This document shows, in pieces, positions 1-8,001 of a DNA stretch of 64,000 nt. This DNA is from Pseudomonas cremoris. GTDB taxonomy: Bacteria; Pseudomonadota; Gammaproteobacteria; Pseudomonadales; Pseudomonadaceae. A model generated the notes under the pieces. That model was given only the letters and a program-made list of their open reading frames with translations. It was not told where the DNA came from and did not search any database. Positions within the stretch are counted from its first letter, which is position 1. Each line of letters opens with the position of its first letter. Where the stretch lies: positions 186,001 through 250,000 of the forward strand of contig NZ_JAAXCY010000005.1 in assembly GCF_014230465.1 (NCBI RefSeq). Reading direction: 5' to 3'. Both the position numbers and the translations under genes were made by a program.

Positions 1-507
1 CATGGCGTCGATGATCAGGCGCTTGCCATGACTTTTCACGACCTTGGCGATCTCGGCCAGCGGGTTGAGGATGCCGGTGCTGGTTTCGCAGTGGATCAAC
101 GCGACGTGGGTGATGGCCTTGTCGGCGTGCAACAGGCGGTCCACGTCGGTTGCGGTGGTGGGTTCGTCTTCGGCGGTTTCGAAGGTGCTGAACTCGCGAC
201 CCAGTATTTGGCAGATGTTCGCCATGCGTTTGCCGTAGGCGCCGTTGATCAGCACCAGAACCTTGCCGTCACGCGGCACCAGCGTACCGATGGCGGCCTC
301 GACGGCGAAGGTGCCGCTGCCCTGCAACGGCACGCAATGGTGGCTGTCGGCGCCGTCGATGATTGCCAGCAATTGCTCGCAGACGCTGGCGGTGAGCTGG
401 TTGAAGCGCTCGTCCCATGAACCCCAGTCCACCATCATGGCCTGGCGGGTGCGGGCGGAGGTGGTCAGAGGGCCGGGAGTGAGCAGGATGGGCGCAGCGG
501 TGGTCAT
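1..507 (-). CDS. phnW: 2-aminoethylphosphonate--pyruvate transaminase, N-terminal part (cut by window edge)
   Basis: The reverse strand from an ATG at 507 reads open for 169 codons to the window edge, so only the N-terminal part is present. It resembles PhnW, a class V PLP aminotransferase that converts 2-aminoethylphosphonate and pyruvate to phosphonoacetaldehyde and alanine. Visible family features are the early TPGP (residues 10-13), the GSGTFAVEA cofactor-phosphate region (63-71), the HCETSTG segment near residue 145, and the approach to the PLP lysine (LIIDAM at the cut end). The PLP lysine itself lies outside the window. A LysR regulator starts 110 bp away on the other strand, the usual arrangement for an inducible phosphonate-use gene. 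Another class V aminotransferase is possible but less likely. Confidence 0.85.
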   Translation of the reverse strand, partial: MTTAAPILLTPGPLTTSARTRQAMMVDWGSWDERFNQLTASVCEQLLAIIDGADSHHCVPLQGSGTFAVEAAIGTLVPRDGKVLVLINGAYGKRMANICQILGREFSTFETAEDEPTTATDVDRLLHADKAITHVALIHCETSTGILNPLAEIAKVVKSHGKRLIIDAM

Positions 508-617
508 CACAAATCCTCGCAAAGCTGGGGCTGAATCTACGGCGCCTAAATTGCAGTTTGGCTTGTCATCAATCAAATTGTTTGTTGTTATGCGAGCTAT
601 CAGTGAGGCCGATAGCT

Positions 618-1475
618 ATGAACCTGTTCCAACTGCGTGCATTCGATGCCGTGGCCCGCGAGGGCAGTTTCACCCGTGCGGCGGCGCGGCTGTTTATCAG
701 CCAACCTGCGGTGACCGGGCATATCAAAGCCCTCGAGGAGCACTACCAGATCCCGTTGCTGCGCCGCACCGCCAGGCGCGTGGAGTTGACCGAGGAGGGC
801 GCACGACTGGCGGCGATCACCCGGGCCATTTTTGGCCTGGTGGACGAAGCGCAGACCCTGCTGGAGGCCAACCGCCAATTGCTGACCGGGCGCCTGGAAG
901 TGGCGGCGGACGGCCCGCACCTGGTGATGCCGATGATCGCCAGCCTGCGGGCGCGCTACCCCGGCATCACCGTCAACCTGCGTTTGGGCAATGCCCAGGA
1001 AACCTTGGCGGCGCTGCTGTCCGAGCATGCGGATGTGGCGGTGCTCACCGAGGTGGAACCGCGCAGAGGCCTGCACCTGCAGCCCTTGAACGAATCGCGG
1101 ATTTGCGCCTTGGTGCCGGCCAATCATCCATGGGCGGCGCAGTCCGGGGGCATCGACCTCGCGCAATTGAACGAAGTGATCATGGTGCTGCGCGAACCCA
1201 GTTCCATCACCCGGCGTACCTTCGATGACGCGTGCCAGGCCGCCGGTGTGCAGCCCAAGGTGCTGCTGGAGTTGGACAGCCGCGAGGCGGTCACCGAGGC
1301 GGTTGCCGCTGAGTTGGGGATTGGGGTGGTGTCGTCGATGGAGGTCAGCCCGGACCCGCGAGTCAAGGCCATCCCCCTACAGGGTAACGGGCTGGTCAAC
1401 CGGCACATGCTTGGCTGCATGGAGCGCCGCCGCTCATTGCGCCTGATCCAGGCGTTTTTCGAGTGGGTGCCTTGA
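618..1475 (+). CDS. LysR-family regulator, divergent from phnW
   Basis: This is a 285-residue LysR-type regulator. The N-terminal winged HTH is clear (MNLFQLRAFDAVAREGSF, then AAARLFISQPAVTGHIKALE), followed by the LTEEGARL linker helix and a periplasmic-binding-like effector domain (residues ~90-285). The ATG at 618 was preferred over an in-frame upstream ATG at 558 because the HTH in this family begins within the first few residues. It is transcribed away from phnW across a 110-bp AT-rich gap. By analogy with other LysR pairs it probably controls phnW from there in response to aminoethylphosphonate; the ligand is an inference. Confidence 0.88.
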   Translation: MNLFQLRAFDAVAREGSFTRAAARLFISQPAVTGHIKALEEHYQIPLLRRTARRVELTEEGARLAAITRAIFGLVDEAQTLLEANRQLLTGRLEVAADGPHLVMPMIASLRARYPGITVNLRLGNAQETLAALLSEHADVAVLTEVEPRRGLHLQPLNESRICALVPANHPWAAQSGGIDLAQLNEVIMVLREPSSITRRTFDDACQAAGVQPKVLLELDSREAVTEAVAAELGIGVVSSMEVSPDPRVKAIPLQGNGLVNRHMLGCMERRRSLRLIQAFFEWVP

Positions 1476-1575
1476 TGGTTTTTTGGTGGAACGATGGGTT
1501 TTTGCGCTATAAACTCTGCCCCCAAAGCGCCGGCCAGTAGACGTTTGGGCGCGATGGACGAAAAGAGAGTGAGTC

Positions 1576-2283
1576 ATGGGCGCACAGTGGAAAGTCAAAC
1601 ATAAAGAAGCGGCATCCAATGCCAAGGGCAAGATCTTCGGAAAGCTGGTGAAAGAAATCACCATCGCCGCGCGCAACGGTGCCGACACCGCGACCAACGC
1701 CCACCTGCGTCTGGTGGTGGAGCAGGCCAAAAAGGCCTCGATGCCCAAGGAAACCCTGGAACGCGCCATCAAGAAAGGCGCAGGCCTGCTGGGTGAAACC
1801 GTGCAGTACCACCGTGTGACCTACGAAGGGTTCGCCCCGCACCAGGTGCCGTTGATCGTCGAGTGCGTGACCGACAACATCAACCGTACCGTGGCGGAAA
1901 TCCGCGTGGCGTTCCGCAAAGGGCAACTGGGGGCTTCCGGCTCTGTATCCTGGGACTTCAACCACGTTGGTCTGATCGAAGCCTCGCCGGACACCCCGGA
2001 CGCTGACCCGGAAATGGCCGCGATCGAAGCCGGTGCCCAGGATTTCGAAGACGGCGAAGAGGAAGGCAGCACCTTGTTCATCACCGAGACCACCGACCTG
2101 GATGCCGTGCAGAAGGCGTTGCCGGAGCAGGGTTTCACCGTGCTGTCGGCCAAGCTGGGCTACATCGCGAAGAACCCGGTAAGCGGGTTGACCGATGAGC
2201 AGATGGCTGAGGTTGAGGCCTTTCTGGAAGGTTTGGACAACCACGATGACGTGCAGGACATGTTCGTCGGGCTGGCTGGCTGA
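1576..2283 (+). CDS. YebC/PmpR-family protein
   Basis: A 235-residue member of the YebC/TACO1 family, full length for the family. It opens with the typical [20 protein letters not shown] region, then shows [22 protein letters not shown], the central YEGFAP segment, and the acidic EDGEEEG stretch of the middle domain. YebC-type proteins have been described as DNA-binding regulators (PmpR) and, more recently, as translation factors that help ribosomes through proline-rich stretches. The slightly divergent start (MGAQWK rather than MAGHSKW) suggests the YeeN-like second branch rather than the ruvC-linked yebC. An AT-rich stretch with a TATAAA-like box lies just upstream, and the start has a purine-rich leader (gagagtgagtc). 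It stands alone, followed by a REP pair. Confidence 0.85.
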   Translation: MGAQWKVKHKEAASNAKGKIFGKLVKEITIAARNGADTATNAHLRLVVEQAKKASMPKETLERAIKKGAGLLGETVQYHRVTYEGFAPHQVPLIVECVTDNINRTVAEIRVAFRKGQLGASGSVSWDFNHVGLIEASPDTPDADPEMAAIEAGAQDFEDGEEEGSTLFITETTDLDAVQKALPEQGFTVLSAKLGYIAKNPVSGLTDEQMAEVEAFLEGLDNHDDVQDMFVGLAG

Positions 2284-2310
2284 TTATCCAACTGGATACA
2301 TGCGGTCAAA

Positions 2311-2402
2311 ATGTGGGAGCGGGCTTGCTCGCGAATGCAGTCTGTCAGTTGATGATGCATCGACTGACACTCCGCTTTCGCGAGCAAGCCCGCTCTCACA
2401 TT
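2311..2402. repeat. REP pair (inverted)
   Basis: ATGTGGGAGCGGGCTTGCTC at the left is answered by the inverted GAGCAAGCCCGCTCTCACAT at the right, with about 45 bp between. This is the standard fluorescens-group REP/REPIN arrangement between convergent genes (yebC-like and the LRR kinase). Similar elements occur at 42.2 and 52.2 kb. Confidence 0.9.
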
Positions 2403-2405
2403 GGT

Positions 2406-3707
2406 TCAGTGGTGTTGGTTAGAGTTGAATAGAGCTTCAATTTCCTCGAAACCAGGCCGCGCCAATACATCCGGCTGACAGCATCTGTCCCTTAGCGCCA
2501 GCAGCTCCCCACTCACCCCCGCTTCAACCCGCTCGAGCAACTCCCCCAGCAACACCCCGAACGCCCGCACTTCAATGCGTTGCAGCGCGCGGGTTTCCAA
2601 GGTGTCCGCCGTGGCATGGAACGACGCCGCGCCAAAGTCCCCCAGCAGGCAGTCGCCCGCTTCATTCCACAGGATATTGTGGCCATACAGGTCGCCATGG
2701 GTGATGCCGTTCCGGTGCAGGTGCGCCGCTACCGAGGCAATCCCCCGGGCCATGCGCAACGCCACCTCGATGCTGAAACGGGTGTCGGGCGCATAGATAT
2801 CGCGGGTGCACGAGGCCAGGCTTGGCAGGGCGGCGAGGTTGCGGTAGCTCGGGTCGATCAGGTCCATCACCAGCGCGGCCTGGTCATCCGGATGGCCGAC
2901 CACGCGGCCTTCCACCTTGATCAAGTTGGGATGCAGCCCGGCGGCAATGCACGCCTGCATTTCGTGCAGCGGCGAGCCATCGCTGGTGATGGTGCCCTTG
3001 TAGAGTTTCACCGCCACGGGCTTGCCCGAGGCTTTCCACAAGGCCTTGCGGATGACCCCAGAGGCGCCTTCGCCCAGCACTTCGTCCAGCTCCAGCTCGG
3101 CCCATGGGATGTTCGGCGTCGCATCGTCAGCCTGAACTTCAACCGCCATTTCCACTGGATTACCGGCGTAGGCCAGCCAGGTCAGGCTTGGCAGTGCCAG
3201 CAGCCATTGCGGCAGTTGGGTGAAACGGTTGGACGCGATGCGCAGCAGTTCGAGGTTATGGCAGTTGGCCAGGCTTTGCGGCAATTGCGCCAGGTGATTG
3301 CCGGCGAGCATGAGCTTTTGCAGCAAAGGTCGCGCGCCCAGCTCATCGGGCAATTGGCTGATCTGGTTATCGGTGAGGATCAACCAACGCAGCAGGGGCG
3401 GCAGCGCGGCAGCGGGTACAAGGCTGATCTGGTTGGCCTTGAAGCCGATCATGCTCAGCTTGGCGCATTGGCCCAGGCATTCCGGCAACGTGGTAAAGGC
3501 GTTGTCCGAGCAAAACAGCACACGCAGATGGGGCAGGCGGTGCAGGTCATCCGGCAGGCTGCTCAGGGCGTTGCCGCTGAGGTTGAGGATTTCCAGGGAG
3601 TCGGCCAGTTCGAAGATTTCCCGGGGGAATTCGGTCAGCCCGCAGGACAGGTCCAGGCGCGTGATGCCAGCCAGTTGGCCGGCTTTGAGTTGGGCGAGGG
3701 TATGCAT
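2406..3707 (-). CDS. Leucine-rich-repeat protein kinase-like protein
   Basis: A 433-residue fusion. Residues ~15-200 carry about seven to eight leucine-rich repeats of the LxxLxLxxNxLxxLP type (for example SLEILNLSGNALSSLP). From ~205 there is a protein-kinase fold: glycine loop LGEGASGVIRKA, the VAVKLYK lysine, catalytic loop HGDLYGHNILW and metal-binding GDFGAAS. The catalytic aspartate and asparagine are kept, but the usual HRDLK is HGDLY, as in atypical bacterial kinases. There is no signal peptide or TM segment, so it is probably cytosolic. An ATG at 3707 was chosen; a TTG two codons upstream (3713) is possible. It follows the ZapE-like gene by 39 bp on the same strand and may be co-transcribed. 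The substrate is unknown. Confidence 0.85.
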   Translation of the reverse strand: MHTLAQLKAGQLAGITRLDLSCGLTEFPREIFELADSLEILNLSGNALSSLPDDLHRLPHLRVLFCSDNAFTTLPECLGQCAKLSMIGFKANQISLVPAAALPPLLRWLILTDNQISQLPDELGARPLLQKLMLAGNHLAQLPQSLANCHNLELLRIASNRFTQLPQWLLALPSLTWLAYAGNPVEMAVEVQADDATPNIPWAELELDEVLGEGASGVIRKALWKASGKPVAVKLYKGTITSDGSPLHEMQACIAAGLHPNLIKVEGRVVGHPDDQAALVMDLIDPSYRNLAALPSLASCTRDIYAPDTRFSIEVALRMARGIASVAAHLHRNGITHGDLYGHNILWNEAGDCLLGDFGAASFHATADTLETRALQRIEVRAFGVLLGELLERVEAGVSGELLALRDRCCQPDVLARPGFEEIEALFNSNQHH

Positions 3708-3746
3708 GAACAACGCGATCTCAGGGCAATGGGGCGTGAATGGCGC

Positions 3747-4835
3747 TCATGATACCGGGGCGGCCTGCGGGTTGGCTTGTTGTAATTGACCCAGGCGGCT
3801 GGCGGTGCGGGCAAGGTCGATGGCTTGGCCATGCAACGCGTGTTCAAGCGGCTGCTCGCCGATCAGGATCAGGTGCTTGTCCTTGTCGTAGAGCACGTCC
3901 ACCAGGTTGATAAAGCGTTGCTGCACGGCAATCGGGCACTCCGCCAGGTGGGGCAGGCCGTCGATGATCCAGTGGTCGAAGTCTTGGCACAACAGCAGAT
4001 AGTCCATCACCGCCGTGAGTTGCTCGCACAGATCGTTGAAGGTGAAGGCGATGGAGCGCCCTTGCTCGCGGCGGCAGCGTAATTGGCGGTTGCCGACCGC
4101 CAGCGGCTGCGCCGGGCAATCGGCAGCAGGGAGGCCAAGTACTTCACGCTGGTTGGCGGTGCCCGGCCACACGTATTTGCCAGTGGTGAAACGTTGCGTG
4201 CTCTGGGCCTGGGGCAGGCTGCGAAAGTCTTGCGGCGAGCTGACCTCCAGCACGTCCATGCGCGCAGCAATCAGGTCGATCACCGGCTTGAAACGTTCGT
4301 GGTACAGGGGATTGGGCAGCAGCCCTTCGGGTGGGTAGTTGGAGGTCACCAGTACCAGTACGCCGCGTTCGAACAGCGCCTTGAACAGGCGTGTAATGAG
4401 CATCGCATCGCCGATGTCATGGACGTGGAACTCGTCAAAACACAGCACCCGGCAACCTGCCAGCAGCTCATCCAGGGTCACGGCAAGGGCGTCGGATTGT
4501 TGGCGATGGCGGAACATGCCTTGGTGCAGTCGGGCGAAAAAATCGTGGAAGTGCACGCGCTGTTTTTCCGGCAGAGGCAACGCCTGGAAAAAACCATCCA
4601 GCAGCCAGCTTTTGCCACGTCCCACTGGCCCGTGCAGATACAGGCTGCGCGCGGGCTGGCCGGCGAGCAGGCGCTGGGTTTCGCGGGCCAGGGCATTGAT
4701 AGCCGAGGTCTGGCCGGCGCTGAGGGTATAGCCCTGCTGCGCGGCTTTTTTCTGAAAAAAAGCTGGAATGGGCGAGGCGTCGAGTGTGTCGGTTTTTTTT
4801 GCGAACAATCGACGGATCAGGGAACGCGCGGCCAA
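3747..4835 (-). CDS. zapE: ZapE/AFG1-type P-loop ATPase
   Basis: A 362-residue AFG1-like ATPase. Walker A is GPVGRGKS (residues 69-76), Walker B is VLCFDEFHV (130-138), and the sensor-type segment LVLVTSNYPP follows. In E. coli ZapE is a Z-ring-associated ATPase acting at the inner face of the membrane during division and low-oxygen growth; the mitochondrial relative assists respiratory complex turnover. The start is a TTG (4835): an in-frame stop lies three codons upstream, and there is no internal ATG before residue ~107, so no shorter start would keep Walker A. The end lies 39 bp before the LRR kinase on the same strand. Whether this is the only zapE of the genome cannot be seen here; it could be a paralogue. 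Confidence 0.85.
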   Translation of the reverse strand: MAARSLIRRLFAKKTDTLDASPIPAFFQKKAAQQGYTLSAGQTSAINALARETQRLLAGQPARSLYLHGPVGRGKSWLLDGFFQALPLPEKQRVHFHDFFARLHQGMFRHRQQSDALAVTLDELLAGCRVLCFDEFHVHDIGDAMLITRLFKALFERGVLVLVTSNYPPEGLLPNPLYHERFKPVIDLIAARMDVLEVSSPQDFRSLPQAQSTQRFTTGKYVWPGTANQREVLGLPAADCPAQPLAVGNRQLRCRREQGRSIAFTFNDLCEQLTAVMDYLLLCQDFDHWIIDGLPHLAECPIAVQQRFINLVDVLYDKDKHLILIGEQPLEHALHGQAIDLARTASRLGQLQQANPQAAPVS

Positions 4836-5023
4836 GGCAAATCACTCTGCATTTCAGTGGTCGCTCACTTTAGGGCGCTCATCGCGATTTGACCAATAGA
4901 GAAGGGCGCGCCCAGCTATCTCGAAACGGCATGCCGTCGGTGCATTTCCCCGAACACTGGCAGATTCCCGCTGACTGACTAACCTCTTACAACGTAGTCA
5001 CCCCTGTACAAGGATTTGGGGCT

Positions 5024-5551
5024 GTGAAGGGACGAGCAGTAGGGATAGTCATGAGCGCGATGCTCTGCAACACGGCTTACGGCGCACAACTGCAGGTTGA
5101 GGTGCGTATTGACGTGCAGCGGGGCTGCCAGTTGGTGGGCATGACCCGCGAGGCGGGTATCGAGCAACTTGGCGTATTGGATTTCGGCAGCGGCCCGCGT
5201 CTGGATGACCCGGCCGGGCCCCTGAGTGCGGCCTTGATCAGCCAGCGCCAGCCACGCCTGGAGTGCAACCCCGACACGCCTTACCAGATGCGTGTCGACG
5301 GCGGACTGCATGGTGGCACTGGTGAAGTGCGTTACCTGAGCGCCGCCGTTCCTTCGAGAAAACCCATTCCTTATCGTATCTACGCCGATGCTGCGCGGCG
5401 TATCCCGTTGCCGGTGGATGTGCCGCTCAGCGGTCGTGTACCGGATTCCGGTAGCGTCGACTTGCCTCTCTACGGCCGCATCGAACCGCTCAAGGACATT
5501 CCCGCCGTCGGTCGTTATTCCGACCTGCTCAAGGTCACGGTCACATGGTGA
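5024..5551 (+). CDS. Spore-coat-U/Csu-type pilus subunit 1
   Basis: A 175-residue secreted SCPU-domain protein, first gene of a Csu-type pilus operon. The GTG start follows an AAGGA at 5010-5014. Residues 1-20 form a signal peptide ending AYG. The mature part has the two conserved cysteines (RGCQLV and LECNPD) that form the subunit disulfide, the YQMRVDGG core, and the C-terminal signature GRYSDLLKVTVTW shared by all subunits here. Such subunits lack the last strand of their Ig-like fold and are completed by donor-strand exchange. The 3' end overlaps the next gene by 7 bp. Promoter elements in the preceding 180 bp were not clear. Confidence 0.85.
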   Translation: MKGRAVGIVMSAMLCNTAYGAQLQVEVRIDVQRGCQLVGMTREAGIEQLGVLDFGSGPRLDDPAGPLSAALISQRQPRLECNPDTPYQMRVDGGLHGGTGEVRYLSAAVPSRKPIPYRIYADAARRIPLPVDVPLSGRVPDSGSVDLPLYGRIEPLKDIPAVGRYSDLLKVTVTW

Positions 5552-6090
5552 GCCGTTGTCTGGCCCTGGTGGCCATGGGTGGCCTGCTTCTGCTGGCGGA
5601 TGATGCGCAGGCGGCGGCCGTCGCTGGGCAGATCCACGCACGGTTGGTGATTACTGCCAGTTGCGAGGTGAGTAAAGGCGTCGAGAGCGCCCCGGTGACC
5701 CCGGACAGTGGCTCGGCCTTGCTCGATTTCGGCAGTCATGGACCCACCTGGGACAACCGCCTCACCAGTGGCGTCACCGACAGTGATAAGGCGCCTTTGG
5801 CCGTGTCCTGCAACCCCTCGCTGGTCAGCAGTTTCACCGTGACCATCGATGGTGGCGTAAACGGCGACGGCACCACGCGGCGCCTGAGCAACGGTCGCCA
5901 GACTATTCCCTATCGTTTGTCGGCTGACCCGCTGGGTCGCAGCACCTATAGCATCGGCCAGCAACGCAATTTCGTCGTGACCAAGGGCGCCCAAGTACCG
6001 ATCCCGGTATTTGGCTCGGTGGTGGCGAATACCAGGGCCTTACCGGCCGGAATCTACACAGACACCCTGACGGTGACTCTGGATTGGTAA
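5545..6090 (+). CDS. Spore-coat-U/Csu-type pilus subunit 2
   Basis: A 181-residue SCPU-domain subunit. Its ATG overlaps the stop of the previous gene (ATGGTGA), implying translational coupling. The signal peptide is residues 1-23 (ending AQA). Conserved features are the first cysteine in ITASCEVSKG, LLDFGSHG, the second cysteine in VSCNPS, VTIDGGVNGDG, IPYRLSADP, and the C-terminal GIYTDTLTVTLDW. In the Acinetobacter csuA/B-A-B-C-D-E operon several such subunits precede the chaperone and usher; which of the four here is the major rod subunit cannot be told from sequence. The gap to the next gene is 3 bp. Confidence 0.87.
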   Translation: MVSRCLALVAMGGLLLLADDAQAAAVAGQIHARLVITASCEVSKGVESAPVTPDSGSALLDFGSHGPTWDNRLTSGVTDSDKAPLAVSCNPSLVSSFTVTIDGGVNGDGTTRRLSNGRQTIPYRLSADPLGRSTYSIGQQRNFVVTKGAQVPIPVFGSVVANTRALPAGIYTDTLTVTLDW

Positions 6091-6093
6091 ACC

Positions 6094-6642
6094 ATGAGGA
6101 TGAATATCATGCATGCACTTGTATCCAAGGCAGTTTTTCCATTACTGGCACTGGCGTGGGTGTCAGGATCACAGGCGGCCACGGTGGCCGGCACAGTGAC
6201 TGCGACGCTGATACTGACCAGTAGTTGCCAGGTTAACGGCGCGGCGGCGACTGGTGGGATGAGCTTCGGTGCGTTGAACTTCGGCACTGCCAATAGCCTG
6301 TTCACCGAAGCCGATGGCCAGGTGCTGGGGGGCGGCGGCGGTGCATTGTCCATTCTTTGCTCGGCGGGAACATCGCCGACGCTGACGGTATCGGCCGGTG
6401 CCAACGACGGTAAATCCGTCGGTGGGGGGCGTGCGTTGTACGACGGCGTGGCCAACTACGTCCCTTACGACCTCTATACCGACAGTGGCCATTCGAACCT
6501 GTTGGCGATCGGCGGGGTGATCAACCTCGCGCCCAGCACGGGCGTGGCCCAGGCAGTGAATATCTATGGCAAGGCCAACGGTAAGGCGGGGCTGCCGGCC
6601 GGTACTTATACCGACACGGTAAACGTGACGCTGACGTTCTAA
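6094..6642 (+). CDS. Spore-coat-U/Csu-type pilus subunit 3
   Basis: A 182-residue SCPU-domain subunit with a signal peptide of about 28 residues (ending SQA). The mature N-terminus ATVAGTVTATLILTSSCQVN closely resembles that of CsuA/B-type major pilins, and glycine-rich loops (GGGGGAL, GGGRALYDG) replace the longer ones in its neighbours. The C-terminus GTYTDTVNVTLTF is the family signature. The shortness of its loops and the AVNIYGKANG segment make it the best candidate in this operon for the major rod subunit, but this is an inference from resemblance only. It is followed after 5 bp by the fourth subunit. Confidence 0.87.
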   Translation: MRMNIMHALVSKAVFPLLALAWVSGSQAATVAGTVTATLILTSSCQVNGAAATGGMSFGALNFGTANSLFTEADGQVLGGGGGALSILCSAGTSPTLTVSAGANDGKSVGGGRALYDGVANYVPYDLYTDSGHSNLLAIGGVINLAPSTGVAQAVNIYGKANGKAGLPAGTYTDTVNVTLTF

Positions 6643-6647
6643 CGAGC

Positions 6648-7148
6648 ATGAACCGTGTGCGTTGGGCGGCGCTGGCGGTGTGCATCGGCTGGGGGATGCC
6701 GGTGTCGCTGCTGGCTGTGACCAGCCAATCGTTCCAGGTCAGCGCGACGATTACACCGGGCTGCCTGGTAGCCAGCGGCGGCACCAATTACGGAAGCCTG
6801 GCCTTTGGCAGCTATTCGGCACTGGCGACCAGTACTGCGTCGGTGGCACTGACCAGTTCGGTGGTTCTGCAATGCACGCCAGGGGTCGCGTTGAGCATGA
6901 CGGTCGATGGCGGTTTGTATAACAGCGGCGGTCGGCGCATGCAGCTCAATAGCGGCACGGCCAAGGTGGCCTATGAGCTGTTTCGCGATGCGGCGTTCAG
7001 CCAAAGCCTTGGCATCAGCCAAAGCGTCAGCGTGGTCTACAGCAACGCCAACAACATTACCTTGCCGATTTACGGCCGGGTGCAGTTACCGGGCAACACG
7101 CCTGGGGGGACGTACAGCGACACGCTGCAGGTGCAGCTGACGTGGTAA
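6648..7148 (+). CDS. Spore-coat-U/Csu-type pilus subunit 4
   Basis: A 166-residue SCPU-domain subunit, the last before the chaperone. The signal peptide is about 23 residues (WAALAVCIGWGMPVSLLAV). The mature part has the first cysteine in ITPGCLVASGG, LAFGSYSAL, the second cysteine in VLQCTPGV, MTVDGGLYN, and the terminal GTYSDTLQVQLTW. It belongs to the same transcription unit as its neighbours by spacing (5 bp upstream, 26 bp downstream). It is probably a minor subunit or adaptor between rod and tip, an inference from the csuA/csuB positions in related operons. Confidence 0.87.
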   Translation: MNRVRWAALAVCIGWGMPVSLLAVTSQSFQVSATITPGCLVASGGTNYGSLAFGSYSALATSTASVALTSSVVLQCTPGVALSMTVDGGLYNSGGRRMQLNSGTAKVAYELFRDAAFSQSLGISQSVSVVYSNANNITLPIYGRVQLPGNTPGGTYSDTLQVQLTW

Positions 7149-7174
7149 GGCGATTGGCATAAGGAGTGGGGTCT

Positions 7175-7960
7175 ATGTTTTCAGCTTCCCGGCGGTGGTG
7201 GGTAGCGGGTTGTTTCGGTTTGCTGGGCTTGGCGGTGGGGCAGGCGCAGGCGGCCAGCTCTGTGTTGATCTGGCCGATTGATCCGGTGTTGGAGGCCGAT
7301 CAACAGGCCAGCGCGTTGTGGCTGGAGAACCGTGGTACCGAGACCGCCAACCTGCAGATTCGCGTGTTTGCCTGGAGCCAGAACGGCTTCGATGAGCAAT
7401 ACCAGAGCCAACGTGATGTGATCGGCAGCCCGCCGGTGGCGAAGATCGAACCGGGACAGAAGCAGTTGGTACGCCTGACCCGCACGAAGGAGGTGCCGCC
7501 AGGCCAGGAGTTGGCGTACCGCATCATCATCGATGAGATCCCATCGGCAGTGCCCGTGGCGGCTCCGGCAGATGGCAAGACCGCCGCAGCGGTGCGTTTT
7601 CAGATGCGCTATTCGGTGCCGTTGTTCGCGTATGGTCCAGGCCTTTGGAGCAAGGTCGACGGCACCCGTGACCGTGACCCCAAGACCGCCGGCAAACCAG
7701 ACCTGAGCTGGAAGAAAGTCAGCGTTGCTGGCCACAATTATGTGGAGATGCGTAACCAGGGCGCAGTGCATGCCCGCCTGACCGATGCCAGCTTCAAGCA
7801 GGGCGGCCAATCACGCCCGCTGGTGGACGGCCTGATGGGCTATGTGCTGCCGGGCGCGACCATGCGCTGGCAAGTACCGGACGGTTTGCCCGCGGACCAG
7901 CCCTTGCAGGTGCGGATCAATGGCGCAACACAACTGGAGAGTATTGCACCGGGCCGATAG
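7175..7960 (+). CDS. csuC: Periplasmic pilus chaperone, CsuC/PapD-like
   Basis: A 261-residue periplasmic chaperone of the archaic chaperone-usher class. The ATG at 7175 is chosen because AAGGAG (7161-7166) stands 8 bp before it; an upstream in-frame GTG (7166) overlaps that site. The signal peptide runs to about residue 25 (GQAQA). The PapD-like first domain shows LIWPIDPVLEADQQASALWLE-type strands A-B, the NRGTETANLQIRVFAW region, and VRLTR-type donor strand G1 followed by YRIIIDEIP; the second domain follows from ~135. It donates a strand to the SCPU subunits and hands them to the usher that starts 41 bp downstream. Confidence 0.9.
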   Translation: MFSASRRWWVAGCFGLLGLAVGQAQAASSVLIWPIDPVLEADQQASALWLENRGTETANLQIRVFAWSQNGFDEQYQSQRDVIGSPPVAKIEPGQKQLVRLTRTKEVPPGQELAYRIIIDEIPSAVPVAAPADGKTAAAVRFQMRYSVPLFAYGPGLWSKVDGTRDRDPKTAGKPDLSWKKVSVAGHNYVEMRNQGAVHARLTDASFKQGGQSRPLVDGLMGYVLPGATMRWQVPDGLPADQPLQVRINGATQLESIAPGR

Positions 7961-8001
7961 AGGCGTGCAACAGGGCAGGGAATAGCCCTTGGTTTTAGCG
8001 G

